NCBI GenBank assembly: GCA_016712275.1
Contig: JADJRI010000011.1
Coordinates: 1-64,000, forward strand
Direction: 5' to 3'
Length of the DNA stretch: 64,000 nt
DNA from: Planctomycetota bacterium
GTDB taxonomy: Bacteria; Planctomycetota; Phycisphaerae; UBA1845; UTPLA1
The notes under the pieces were generated by a model that worked only from the letters and a program-made list of their open reading frames with translations, searched no databases and was not told the DNA's origin. Position numbers and translations under genes: made by a program. Below are positions 33,893 through 43,423 of this stretch, piece by piece (within the stretch, counting starts at the first letter, position 1; the number at the start of each line of letters is the position of its first letter).

Positions 33893-35478
33893 ATGCCGAA
33901 TCCAAACGAACTCCTCTCCAAGCTGCCGAAAATTCCCAGAGGCGCGAAGTGGGCCGCGATCGGCCTCTTCGCGGCGGGCTTTGTGTTCGTTGCCCTCTTT
34001 ATCATCTGGTTCATCATTCGCGTGGAAGTCGGCACCAACACGCTGCTGGTCTTCGTCAACAAAACCGGCAGCGTGCTCCCGAAAGAGCTTCACGATGAAT
34101 ACGGCGATCAGGTCGTTCTTTATCCCGAACTCGTCAAAGCCATCGCCGCCAAAACCGGCGAGAGCGAGGACGATGTCGCAACGGCTACAAGGGCATTCAA
34201 TACGAAGTCCGAAAGGAAGGCCGCTATTTCCCGAACCCCTGGTCCTACGAAGCCCAAGTCATCGAAACCACAATCGTCGAGCAGGGCCAGGTCGGCGTTC
34301 TTATTCGCAAATTCGGCAGACCGTTGCCCTATCCGAAGACCGTCGCCACCGAATCCGACGAGCGCGGTCCCGTCGCCGAAATCCTTGGTCCCGGTCGCCA
34401 TGATGTAAACCTCTTAGCCTACAACGTGCAGAAATTCCCCTCCATCCAAATCCCCGAAGGCCATGTCGGCGTCGTCACGCTGCTGTCGGGAAGCGAACCG
34501 AAGGTCAAGAACACCTACACCGTCGAGCCCGGCGAAAAAGGAGTTCAGCGCGAAACACTGCCGCCCGGTTTGGAATACATCAACCCTTATCTGAAGCGCA
34601 TCGACATTGTCGACATCCGCAGCCACAAGTATGACACCGTCGGCAACGATGCCATTTACTTCCCATCCAGCGACAGCTTCAATGTCACGATCGAGGGCAC
34701 GATCGAATGGGCCATTCGCCCCGACCGCGTCGCCGAAGTGACCGTCGCTTATGGCGATGTTGAGGACATTCTGAACAAAATCATTCTACCCAACGCCCGC
34801 AGCATCGCCCGCATCCAGGGTTCAAAACTCAAGGCTCGCGAATTCATCAGCGGAAAAACCCGTTCCGCCTTCCAAAATCGTCTTCTTACCGAGCTAAAGG
34901 AGGAGTGCTGGAAGCAGGGCATCGACATCCGCGCCGCCCTTGTCCGTGACATTCAACCCCCCTCCGAAATCGCCGCCCTCATCAGCCAGCGCGAACAGGC
35001 CGATCAGGAAATCGAACGCTCGACCAATCGAATGGAAGAGGCAAAGAGCGAGGCCCTTCTCGTCGAGCAGCAGGAAATGGCCGCGCGAAATTCGGCGATC
35101 GGAGATTCGCGTCGCCAGGTTGTCACTGTCACCAAGGAAGCCGAGCAGGAAAAGGGTGTAACCGTCACCGAGGCCAATCGTGCGCTCGAAGTCGCCAAAC
35201 TTCAACTCGAGGCCGCCGAAAAGGAGGCCGCCGCGATCAAGTCGCGCGGCGAGGCCGATGCAAACGTCGTGCTCTTTAACTATCGAGCAAAAGCCGAGCC
35301 GCTTACCAAGGCGGTTGCCGCATTTGGCGACGGCACTGCTTATGCCCAGTATTTCTTCCTGCAGAAAACAGCGCCGGCCATTCAATCCATCGTTTCCAAT
35401 ACTGAAGGCCCATTTGCGGACATCTTCAAGGAATTTCAATCCTTCAAGGCGAAGACTGCCGGACAGGAGAAAAAGTAA
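33893..35478 (+). CDS. SPFH (band 7) family protein 1 (one frame change)
   Basis: About 528 residues. An N-terminal helix near residues 17-40 anchors it; the SPFH domain follows in two parts, with V-G-V-L-I-R-K-F-G-R-P-L-P and later Y-F-P-S-S-D-S-F-N-V-T-I-E-G-T-I-E-W-A, then a coiled-coil rich in E, A and Q (about residues 390-480) as in stomatins and flotillins. The frame breaks near 34179-34183; the joined sequence passes G-Y-K-G-I-Q-Y-E-V-R-K-E-G-R-Y-F-P. AAGGAA lies before the ATG. It overlaps the second SPFH gene by one base (TAATG). Confidence 0.82.
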
Positions 35479-37269
35479 TGCGTCGAATCATCAGCATCCT
35501 CATCGGTCTGGCACTTGTCGGCTCGGGCATTCTTGGCCTCATTATCTGGTCCACGTTCCGTATCTACGTACCGGAGGGAATGTGCGCCGTTCTCGTGAAG
35601 AAAACGGGCGCCATGCTTCCATCGAATGAGTCCGTCGCCACAAGTTCGGACCAACGCGGTATTCAGGAGGAAGTCCTCGGCCCGGGCCGGCACTTTCGCG
35701 ATCCATTCCGATGGAGTTGGAACCTCGTCGACCAGACGGTCATTCCCGCCGGCGATCCGACCAAATGGACCTTTCGCATGACACTGCCGTCCCAGCAGCC
35801 CAATGCGGTGAGGAACATGATGGATCAGATTGCCTTGCATCTTCCAAAGATCGGCGTCGTCACCCGAAAAGTCGGCAAGCGTCCGCCCGCCGGCCAACTC
35901 GTCGTCAAGCGATCTTCCGGCTATCAGGGCATTCTCGAAGAAGTACTGACACCGGGAACTTATAAGCTCAATCCCTACGTTTACTCGGTCGAGCAATATC
36001 CGGCCACCGTCGTGCCCACCGGTTTCGTTGGAGTCGTGACCAACATGATGCAATCGGGCCAAACCTCCGCCACGCCCGCCGCCGGCAACGCCGACTCACC
36101 GGCCGATGCCCAGCACCGAGTCTCCGACGAGACTGCCTCCAGCCATCCGGAACTCGACATGCATGTCCGACCATTGGCCGACCCCGGCCAACGCGGCACG
36201 CAGCGCGAAGTCCTCCAGCCCGGCATCTACTTCATCAATCCGAAAGTGCAAAAAGTCACGCTCGTCGAAATCGGTTTCAACGAATACTCGCAGCTCCAGT
36301 TGCAAGGCACCAAGGCCGAGCAAATCGCCTTTCCCTCCGACACCGGCTTTAACATCACCGTCGGCGTCACCGTCGTTTGGGGCATCGACCCCTCGCATGC
36401 CGCCGAAATCATCAACGAATTCGGCAACGTCGATGGCGTTCTTGACAAGGTCATCGTTCCCCAACTCCGCTCCATCTGCCGAAACATCGGCTCCACCTAT
36501 GCCGCCCGCGATTTTATCCAGGGCGAAAAAGCGCGAACTGTTTCAGCAGGATCTCACCGCCGAATTGCAGCGCATCTGCCGCGCGAAAAACATCGAAGTC
36601 TTGCTGGCGCTCGTCCGCGAAATCGAAGTCCATGCCCCCGCCGGCGGCCAGACCGGCGGCGACGTGATGGAAGACCTGAAACGCACCATCCAGCAGAGCT
36701 TCATCGCCACTGAGAGCCAGATCACAAAAGACAAGCAGCGCGAAGCGGCCACGGTGAAGGCACGACTTGAAGAAGTCACCAAGAAAGTCGACATTGCCCG
36801 CGAAACAATCAACGCGGAAACGCGGGTCATGACCGCCGGCATTCTCGCCGAAGGCCAGAAAAAGGCCGCGGAAATCTCCTCGCAGGCTGAACTGGAAATC
36901 GCCACTATCCAGCAGCAGGTCGCACTGCGCGAAGCAAAGCGCACCGAAATCCGAGGCCAGGCCCGCGCCGAGGTGGAGCGTGTGAACAAGGATGCCGAGG
37001 CGCAAGGTTACAAAATGCGCGGCGACGCCTTCGGCTCCCCGCAGGCGTACAACCTCTACACCTTCGCGGAGAACTTTCAGCCTCAGCAGATTCGCCTCTT
37101 CTACGCCGGCGAAGGCACCTTCTGGACGGATCTCACCCGCTTCGAAGAACTCGGCGCGGCCAAAGTCCTCCAACAGTCCGTCCCTAAGCCCACCGAGCGC
37201 AAGAACGCTGGCACGCGCGGGATTAGAACAAATATGGACCACATGACCGTCGAATTATGGCTGGCATGA
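35478..37269 (+). CDS. SPFH (band 7) family protein 2 (one frame change)
   Basis: About 597 residues. An N-terminal helix (I-S-I-L-I-G-L-A-L-V-G-S-G) leads into the SPFH domain, which includes F-P-S-D-T-G-F-N-I-T-V-G-V-T-V-V-W-G, as in its neighbour. A long coiled coil (K-Q-R-E-A-A-T-V-K-A-R-L-E-E-V-T) and a C-terminal region follow. The A5 at 36526-36530 has one A too many; the corrected reading is I-Q-G-E-K-R-E-L-F-Q-Q-D-L-T. The C-terminus also has a lower-complexity tail. The two proteins may form a hetero-oligomeric ring on the membrane, as prohibitins and HflKC do; this is inferred from pairing and co-translation. Confidence 0.82.
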
Positions 37270-37444
37270 GCAAGCGTCCTTGTGCTTGCCTGTTCGAAAT
37301 GCGAATGGACTCTAAACTGGTGAAGATTGCGCGTCACACGACGCGAAGCGGCGACATAACAGGGCCGCGCCCGTTAGGATGCGGTCGGCATTCGATTGCG
37401 AAGTGCTTAGTGAAATGTTTCACAGCGATCCAAATTATCTCGGC

Positions 37445-37933
37445 ATGAAACTCGCCGGCAAAATCGCTTTGCTGGCCATCATCGCCCTCGCCATCACCGC
37501 ATGGCCGCTCTTCAAATACTACGAAAAGGCCGCTCATATTCGTGGCTGGCACGAAACCTCCGCAATACTGAAAAGCGTCGAATTTTACAGAAGTCGATAT
37601 GATAAGCGCACGGTCGTGGGCGGCTATCTCGCCTGCAAATACACATATGTAAATGACGGAAAAACTCACACCGGCCACCGGATCGCACTGTTCCCGCTCG
37701 GCGATAACGACAAGGAAATATGGGCCGTCACCCTCAAAAACGCCCACGACGGCCAAGTCTCCATCTCATGTTTCGTCAATCCCGACGACCCCACCGAAGC
37801 AGTGCTCACCACAGAGATCAGCCGCCTGAAATTCGGGCTATTCGGCCTTATCGCCGCCGCATCGTTGATCTATCTGATCTACTGGATTGTCTTCTGCAAG
37901 CCATGGAAATTTCAAGCCCTCGAAGCCGAGTGA
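37445..37933 (+). CDS. DUF3592-like membrane protein
   Basis: A 162-residue protein with two helices (about residues 8-25 and 128-148) enclosing an exterior beta-rich domain; W-H-E-T-S-A-I-L-K-S-V and C-F-V-N-P-D-D-P-T-E-A-V-L fit the DUF3592 pattern. Starts at 37445 (before the first helix) or 37415 are both possible; neither has a clear ribosome binding site. The function is not known. Confidence 0.65.
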   Translation: MKLAGKIALLAIIALAITAWPLFKYYEKAAHIRGWHETSAILKSVEFYRSRYDKRTVVGGYLACKYTYVNDGKTHTGHRIALFPLGDNDKEIWAVTLKNAHDGQVSISCFVNPDDPTEAVLTTEISRLKFGLFGLIAAASLIYLIYWIVFCKPWKFQALEAE

Positions 37934-38013
37934 CATTTCAACGGCACCATGTAGACTTGTCTTCAAATTCTTGAAGTTTTGACTTCTTGACGTTTCGACT
38001 TTTCAACGTTTCT

Positions 38014-39447
38014 CTAATGCCCGAGCACCGTCAGCGACCGCGTATCCGGCTTGGCGAGTAAGTCATACTCGCGGCTGCCCGTCACCTTCACATTCACAAA
38101 CTCACCGGGGTCATATTCCCCGCCATCCACGAACACGAGGCTGTCCACATCCGGCGCCTGCCCCTCATGCCGCGCCGCATAAACCCCGCGCTCGCCATAG
38201 CCGTCGATCATGACGCGCATTTTCTCGCCTTTGCGAGCCTTGGCCGCTTGAACGCAACCTCTTGTTGCGTCAGCATCAATTCTTCCACGCGGCTCCTGCA
38301 CCGTCCCCGGCGGCAGATGCGTCTTCATCTTATGGCCCGGCGTCCCCGGCTCGTTGCTGTAGGGAAATACGCCCAGCATGTCGAACCCAAAGTCGCGAAT
38401 AAAATCCCGCAGCTCCCGATGCTCGGCTTCCGTCTCCCCCGGAAAGCCCGCGATCATCGTCGTGCGAATCGAAACCCCCGGAATCCGCTTCCGCAGTTTC
38501 GCCAGCAGCGTCTCCGTCTGCTTCCGCGTCACCCGCCGATACATCGACTTCAGCACGCGATCATTGATATGTTGCAGCGGCATGTCGATATACTTCGCCA
38601 CCTTTTCGTTCTCGGCGATCGCATCGATCATTACATCTGTAAAATCGCTCGGATACGCATACATGAGCCGTATCCATGACACCCCATCCAGTGTATTCAA
38701 CTCGCGCAGCAGCCCCGACAACCCCGGACGATACCCAATGTCCAACCCATAGCTCGTCGTATCCTGCCCGAGCAAATTAATCTCCACCGCTCCGTCGTCG
38801 ATCAGCTCCCGCGCCTCCGACAAAATCTCTTCAACATTCTTGCTGTGCATTGGCCCACGAATCGAAGGTATCGTGCAAAACGTGCATTTCTGGTTGCACC
38901 CCTCGCTCATTCGCAAATAGGCATAATGCGAAGGCGTCAGCCGCAGCCGCGCCGTGTCGCTCTTGTTCTCGTCGATCCACGAACTCGCATGATACTCGCC
39001 CAGAAACAGCATGCTCCCATTCCCGCCCTCAATCTTCTCCGCCGACGCACCCGCGAGTGCCTTCGTCTTGGCACCCTTCTTAATCTGGCTCGGCCGCCTC
39101 CCCGTCACCGCCCGCACGATGTCCCGCCGATTATGCACCCCCACCAGCGCATCGATCTGCGGCACATCCTCAATCAAGCCCTTCCCATCACGCTGGACCA
39201 GACAGCCCGCCACAACCAATCGCTTGATCTCCCCCCGCTCCTTCTGCGCCGCCGCCTCCCTCAAAATCCCGATCGCTTCATCCCGGGAAGCCGACAGGAA
39301 TCCGCACGTGTTCACAATCATCACATCGCCCGATCCGCCATCTCCGCTGACGATTGGACACCCCGCCTCGGCCAGGAGCCCAAGCATCTTCTCGGAATCC
39401 ACCAGGTTCTTGGGGCAACCCAGTGACACAAATGAAACAGAAGGCAT
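38014..39447 (-). CDS. rimO: Ribosomal protein S12 methylthiotransferase RimO
   Basis: A 477-residue radical-SAM enzyme that adds methylthio to Asp88 of S12. The N-terminal UPF0004 domain has S-L-G-C-P-K-N-L-V-D-S-E, V-N-T-C-G-F and V-A-G-C-L-V (first Fe-S cluster). The radical SAM motif is C-N-Q-K-C-T-F-C, and a TRAM domain ends the protein. Two compensating indels, near 38249 and 38291, garble about 15 residues before the TRAM domain; correcting them gives V-Q-E-R-V-E-E-L-M-L-T-Q-Q-E. M-P-S-V-S-F-V-S-L-G-C at 39447 is the family start; the frame is open upstream. Confidence 0.95.
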   Translation of the reverse strand: MPSVSFVSLGCPKNLVDSEKMLGLLAEAGCPIVSGDGGSGDVMIVNTCGFLSASRDEAIGILREAAAQKERGEIKRLVVAGCLVQRDGKGLIEDVPQIDALVGVHNRRDIVRAVTGRRPSQIKKGAKTKALAGASAEKIEGGNGSMLFLGEYHASSWIDENKSDTARLRLTPSHYAYLRMSEGCNQKCTFCTIPSIRGPMHSKNVEEILSEARELIDDGAVEINLLGQDTTSYGLDIGYRPGLSGLLRELNTLDGVSWIRLMYAYPSDFTDVMIDAIAENEKVAKYIDMPLQHINDRVLKSMYRRVTRKQTETLLAKLRKRIPGVSIRTTMIAGFPGETEAEHRELRDFIRDFGFDMLGVFPYSNEPGTPGHKMKTHLPPGTVQEPRGRIDADATRGCVQAAKARKGEKMRVMIDGYGERGVYAARHEGQAPDVDSLVFVDGGEYDPGEFVNVKVTGSREYDLLAKPDTRSLTVLGH

Positions 39448-39841
39448 TTCCACGCGAGAGATTCTCCAACAAACCGCCATCGGCCGGCGCCACCACGTCT
39501 GTGAATTGTAACGGAAACAAAAGAGGCCGTCGAAACGACGAATAGCGCGCTAGCCAAGTACACCGCGTGCTGTATTTCGCATTGAACAGTCCAGGCCGCT
39601 CCCCCATTTTGCAAAGGCAATTCGCACGAAAGCGGTATTTCTATAGATACTGGAATTCATATTTCGATCGTTGGGGCACGGAATTTCCTCAATTCATGAG
39701 TCGCGGTCTCATTGAGCAACCCCCGATGAATTCGACTCACCCATCACGAAACGGCCAATCCACCCGCTCCCTATCCAATTCCCGTGCCGCCCATAAAATG
39801 AAACTGGAATCGCAGTGTCTCGCTTTCGACCTTTCACCCGA
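39448..39841. other. Intergenic region without recognised gene
   Basis: The spacer between the divergent rimO and sugar transferase genes. An AT-rich patch around 39639-39668 could be a promoter for the transferase. Frames in it have no family likeness, and I see no RNA or repeat. Confidence 0.5.
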
Positions 39842-41263
39842 ATGACCCACTCACGTGCATGGCGACAATTCAGGGCGACCATGATCGCGGCCGATGCGAT
39901 CACCGTCGCAGTCACCTATTTGGTTGCCGATCTATTGCGCTGTCATTTCTGGATGCGAACAGACTGGCCTGAGGAGATCGGCGGGCAAAGCACGGTCCGA
40001 ATTCATATGACGGTGCTGGCGTTTCTGCCCTTCGTTTGGCCCCTGATTCTAAACTGGCTGGGATGGTATGCGCAAAAATGGCGCACGGTGCACTGGGTGT
40101 TTCGCACGGCGCTGGCGGGCGGTGGAGCACTGGCGTTGGCGATGTCGGCCATCGCGCTTCTATTCGCGCGGGAACTGTATCCCCGCGCCCAGATCGGGTT
40201 CGTTTCGATAATGCTGCCCGCGACCACCGTGGCGGCGCGCGGTATAACCGGCTGGCTCGGCCGATGGCTTGGATCGCGCCGGCAGCACCGTGTGCTTATC
40301 GTCGGAACGAGCCGTGAGGCCGTGCGGCTGAGGCGTCTTTTTAGCAACGTTGTACTAGGCCGGCCGGTTGTATTAGGGCATCTGAGAGGACCTTGGGAGA
40401 ACCAAACCGACGAGGTCGAATCGCGATTTATTCTCGGTGGAATCGAGCAGCTAGGTCCGATATTAGACAGCGAAGTGGTCGATGAAGTTATTTTTTCGGC
40501 CCCTCTCGACCATGTTTCCGATTCGCTGCCCTATGTGCGATTGTGCGAAGAAGTGGGCGTAACGGCCCACGTTCAAGCGGAGTCAATGACGTGTCATTCA
40601 ACGCCGGAAATGGTGGATTTTCATGGAGTGCCGTTGCTGGCCTACACTCCGGCGCGCCATTCTCCCGAGCTTCTGGCCGTCAAAAGACTCTTCGATCTTG
40701 TCCTTGCGATTGTCGGAATCGCACTGACGGGGCCGATAATGCTGATATGCGCGATTTTCATCAAACTCTGCTCGCCGGGACCGATCTTTTTTCGCCAGCG
40801 GCGAAGCGGCCTAAATGGGCGCGAATTCCTGATGTACAAGTTTCGCACAATGGACCCCAATGCCGAATCAAATCAGGCGAAAATTGCGCATCTAAACGAA
40901 TCCTCCGGACCCGTCTTCAAAATCAAGAACGACCCGCGGGTGACAAAAATTGGAAAAATGCTTCGACGTTGGAGCCTCGACGAACTTCCGCAGCTCTTCA
41001 ATGTGGTGAAAGGCGATATGGCTATCGTGGGCCCGCGGCCGCCGATTCCGGCCGAAGTCGCCAAGTACGATCGTTGGCAACGACGGCGACTGTCGATGCG
41101 GCCGGGACTTACGTGCATTTGGCAGATCAAGGGCCGGCATCACATCGGATTCGAAGAATGGATGCGGCTGGATTTGCTGTATATCGATCACTGGTCGCTC
41201 AGGCTGGATTTACTCATCCTGTTCAAGACTGTCGCCACGGTCGTATCCGGGTCCGGTGCATAA
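39842..41263 (+). CDS. Polyprenyl-phosphate sugar-1-phosphate transferase (WcaJ/EpsL-like)
   Basis: A 473-residue integral membrane enzyme that starts a surface polysaccharide by moving sugar 1-phosphate to undecaprenyl phosphate. Four N-terminal helices and a CoA-binding-like domain (V-L-I-V-G-T-S-R-E) precede the bacterial sugar transferase domain: K-R-L-F-D-L-V-L-A-I-V-G-I-A, then F-R-Q-R-R-S-G-L-N-G-R-E-F, K-F-R-T-M, R-R-W-S-L-D-E-L-P-Q-L-F-N-V and V-G-P-R-P-P. An in-frame GTG at 39815 is an alternative start. It belongs with rmlA and rmlB, 8 kb upstream. Confidence 0.9.
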   Translation: MTHSRAWRQFRATMIAADAITVAVTYLVADLLRCHFWMRTDWPEEIGGQSTVRIHMTVLAFLPFVWPLILNWLGWYAQKWRTVHWVFRTALAGGGALALAMSAIALLFARELYPRAQIGFVSIMLPATTVAARGITGWLGRWLGSRRQHRVLIVGTSREAVRLRRLFSNVVLGRPVVLGHLRGPWENQTDEVESRFILGGIEQLGPILDSEVVDEVIFSAPLDHVSDSLPYVRLCEEVGVTAHVQAESMTCHSTPEMVDFHGVPLLAYTPARHSPELLAVKRLFDLVLAIVGIALTGPIMLICAIFIKLCSPGPIFFRQRRSGLNGREFLMYKFRTMDPNAESNQAKIAHLNESSGPVFKIKNDPRVTKIGKMLRRWSLDELPQLFNVVKGDMAIVGPRPPIPAEVAKYDRWQRRRLSMRPGLTCIWQIKGRHHIGFEEWMRLDLLYIDHWSLRLDLLILFKTVATVVSGSGA

Positions 41264-41402
41264 GGCGGGTCATGGAATCTCGGGCTGATTTTGAGTACGA
41301 TGTCGGCCCACATACAGCCACGAAAGGCTGTGTCACCGGCTCGCTGTCGATTGGGACGCCGGGCGATTTTATTAAGAAACACACAACCGCAAAGAGGGGA
41401 TC

Positions 41403-42443
41403 ATGACCAGCATGTCGACCTGGCTGCTGTTACTTTTGACTGTAGCGACGGCACAAACGCCGCCGATTGGGGATGCAGCGCCCAACGACGAGCAAATCGT
41501 CGAAGAGCCCATTTCCAACGCAATTCGCGTATTGCTACGCTCCGATCGAACCATCATACCGGTCGGAAGCCCGCTTTTCGTTGAATTCGTCATACAAAAT
41601 AAGACCGGTTCTCCCGTAACGCTTTCGGTACCCGGCGCATTGAAAGGCAAAGAAACCTCCGAACACGGTATGGGTCTGCCCTTGGAGCATGTGTTCTCAG
41701 GTCAGAACTTTCGTGGACTGGAGATCGCCGCGGAATCAAACCCCGACATGGGCGGGCGCGTGACCCGCAAACCTCAATACCCCGTGCCTGTGATAACGTT
41801 GGCGCCCTACGGGACCGTCGGCCTGAGATTCGATGTCGCTCGCTTTTATCCCGGCCTGCATCAAAGCGGCAAGTACGAATTGCGTTGGAAACCGTATGCC
41901 GGCGCGGTCGAAACAGCGCCGTTGCAAATCGAAGTCGTGGCCTATAAGCAGGCCCTGATCGAAACGAATTACGGCAGCATGGTCATGTCGCTCCTTTACG
42001 ACAAAGCGCCCAAGCACGTCGAGAATTTCATCCAACTGGCTCAGGACCGGTTCTACAACGCCAAGACGTTTCACCTTGTGTATCAGAATCAGTTCATCCT
42101 AGGCGGCTGCCCCAATGGCGATGGCACGGGAAAGCGAACCGATGGACGCACATTCGCGCCGGAATTCAATGACACGCCCTTCGATCTTGGCACCGTTGGA
42201 ATGGCTCTCATCCAAGGTGATGTGAATTCAGGCAGTTGTCAGTTTTTCATCTGCCTGGGTCGGCAGCCGAAGTGGGATGGTAATTACACCGCTTTCGGCC
42301 GCATTCAGGGGCCCGAATCGCTCGAAACACTGCGCAGGCTGGGCGAAACGCCCACAGACGACTTGCGCCACCCGAAAGAGCCGCTCAAGATCAAGAGCAT
42401 TACGATCACCGATGTGCCCTTTGTACCGCGCGAATTGGAATAA
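41403..42443 (+). CDS. Exported cyclophilin-type peptidyl-prolyl isomerase
   Basis: A 346-residue protein. A short signal peptide (W-L-L-L-L-L-T-V-A-T-A) precedes a beta-rich domain of about 150 residues (residues 25-180, with V-E-F-V-I-Q-N-K-T-G-S-P-V). A cyclophilin domain then runs from E-T-N-Y-G-S-M-V-M to the end: A-P-K-H-V-E-N-F-I, F-H-L-V-Y-Q-N-Q-F-I-L-G-G-C-P, G-S-C-Q-F-F-I-C-L and Y-T-A-F-G-R-I. The usual active-site R-x-x-x-x-F-M-I-Q-G-G-D is changed to H-L-V-Y-Q-N-Q-F-I-L-G-G-C, lacking the catalytic Arg, so activity may be low. GAGGGG precedes the ATG. Confidence 0.85.
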   Translation: MTSMSTWLLLLLTVATAQTPPIGDAAPNDEQIVEEPISNAIRVLLRSDRTIIPVGSPLFVEFVIQNKTGSPVTLSVPGALKGKETSEHGMGLPLEHVFSGQNFRGLEIAAESNPDMGGRVTRKPQYPVPVITLAPYGTVGLRFDVARFYPGLHQSGKYELRWKPYAGAVETAPLQIEVVAYKQALIETNYGSMVMSLLYDKAPKHVENFIQLAQDRFYNAKTFHLVYQNQFILGGCPNGDGTGKRTDGRTFAPEFNDTPFDLGTVGMALIQGDVNSGSCQFFICLGRQPKWDGNYTAFGRIQGPESLETLRRLGETPTDDLRHPKEPLKIKSITITDVPFVPRELE

Positions 42444-42633
42444 AAGCGTGTTCGCGGCATGCGTATCCGGTGTGCCCCATTTGCACGCAGAATTTTGCAA
42501 TTCGATCGGCGCTTTCCTGCGCCGATTACGTTGTCTATAATGTACACTTGCTTCGGGAAGTTCAGCCGGTACCGCGAGCATTTCGTGGCGCGGTTGCTGA
42601 TGAGTGTGAAACAACTCTGCAGGAGATCGAACA

Positions 42634-42966
42634 ATGATTCTGCCTAATCGTGTTACGTCCGTCATCGGGAAAATCTCGGACATCCAGGCGCGCGAGGCCG
42701 TTTCGCGGTTTCTGCGCGAATGGCAGCACAAGAATCATGTATTCACAACCGGAAGCCTCAAGGCGGCCCATCGGGTTCCGCCGCCGGTGAAGGTGGCGCT
42801 GAAACTGTCGCAGGTTCCCGGCGCGGACCTGGCAAGCTGGGCGGGCGATTCGTCCACGATGCTCGAATGGACAATCGAAGCCATCGCCAAAATGTACAAA
42901 AAGACGGGTCAGTTGAACCCCTCCATTCGCAAGCAGCTTGAAATCGTGATCGGCAAGTCCCGGTAA
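42634..42966 (+). CDS. Small cytoplasmic protein of unknown function
   Basis: A 110-residue basic protein (K and R rich, few acids at the C-terminus) without signal or membrane segments. Predicted mainly helical: V-I-G-K-I-S-D-I-Q-A-R-E-A-V-S-R-F-L-R-E-W and the C-terminal L-N-P-S-I-R-K-Q-L-E-I-V-I. GGAG lies eight bases before the ATG. A hairpin (TCGGCGC/GCGCCGA, 42510-42529) and a TATAAT (42536-42541) lie upstream. I cannot assign a family. Confidence 0.55.
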   Translation: MILPNRVTSVIGKISDIQAREAVSRFLREWQHKNHVFTTGSLKAAHRVPPPVKVALKLSQVPGADLASWAGDSSTMLEWTIEAIAKMYKKTGQLNPSIRKQLEIVIGKSR

Positions 42967-43163
42967 GGCTGATCGGCACTTGCCGATTCGTCTATTCTCG
43001 GCATTTCCTGCACGCGCCTATTTTGTGCGCGTGCTTTTTTGCGCGCTTGTGAAAACGATGACGCGGCGGTCCTTCCAAGCCATTTTGCTCGAAATCGGTC
43101 AACTGGTTAAAAGTCGCTCGGCTGCTACAATTTGCCTGGTCCGCGACCGATCGCGGGCAAAAA

Positions 43164-43293
43164 CCTGTCGTTCAAGTCCGGCTCGGTCCCAAGCAACGTC
43201 CTGGCCGGGAAATCGGGTCAGGTGGGAAACCAAGCAGCCCAGCTTTGCCAGCCCGTGTGCCGTGGATCGCCGAGCCGGACTTGAACGACAGGG
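43164..43293 (+). ncRNA. ffs: Signal recognition particle RNA (4.5S-like)
   Basis: The universal domain IV is present at 43216-43241: GGGTCAGGTGG-GAAA- and CCAAGCAGCCC, the GGUCAGG and AGCAGCC loop strands bound by Ffh. The ends are held by a perfect 23-bp stem (43164-43186 with 43270-43292). Total length is about 130 bases, a small-type SRP RNA. It lies just upstream of dnaX, where this gene is found in many bacteria. 42967-43163 and 43294-43423 hold no further feature apart from an AT-rich stretch. Confidence 0.9.
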
Positions 43294-43423
43294 GAAATGA
43301 AAAATGTAGAATGTAAAATGGAAAAAAGAGGGACTCGAATCACGGTCGTGAAATCGTGTTCGCCTTTTTCATTTACATTCGGAATCTAAGCGCAATAGTC
43401 GATTTGGAAACGACGGCGAATTC

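Noticed and set aside
39567..39845. Open frame of 92 codons before the sugar transferase
   Set aside because: No ribosome binding site, no family likeness, and it overlaps the transferase start in another frame.
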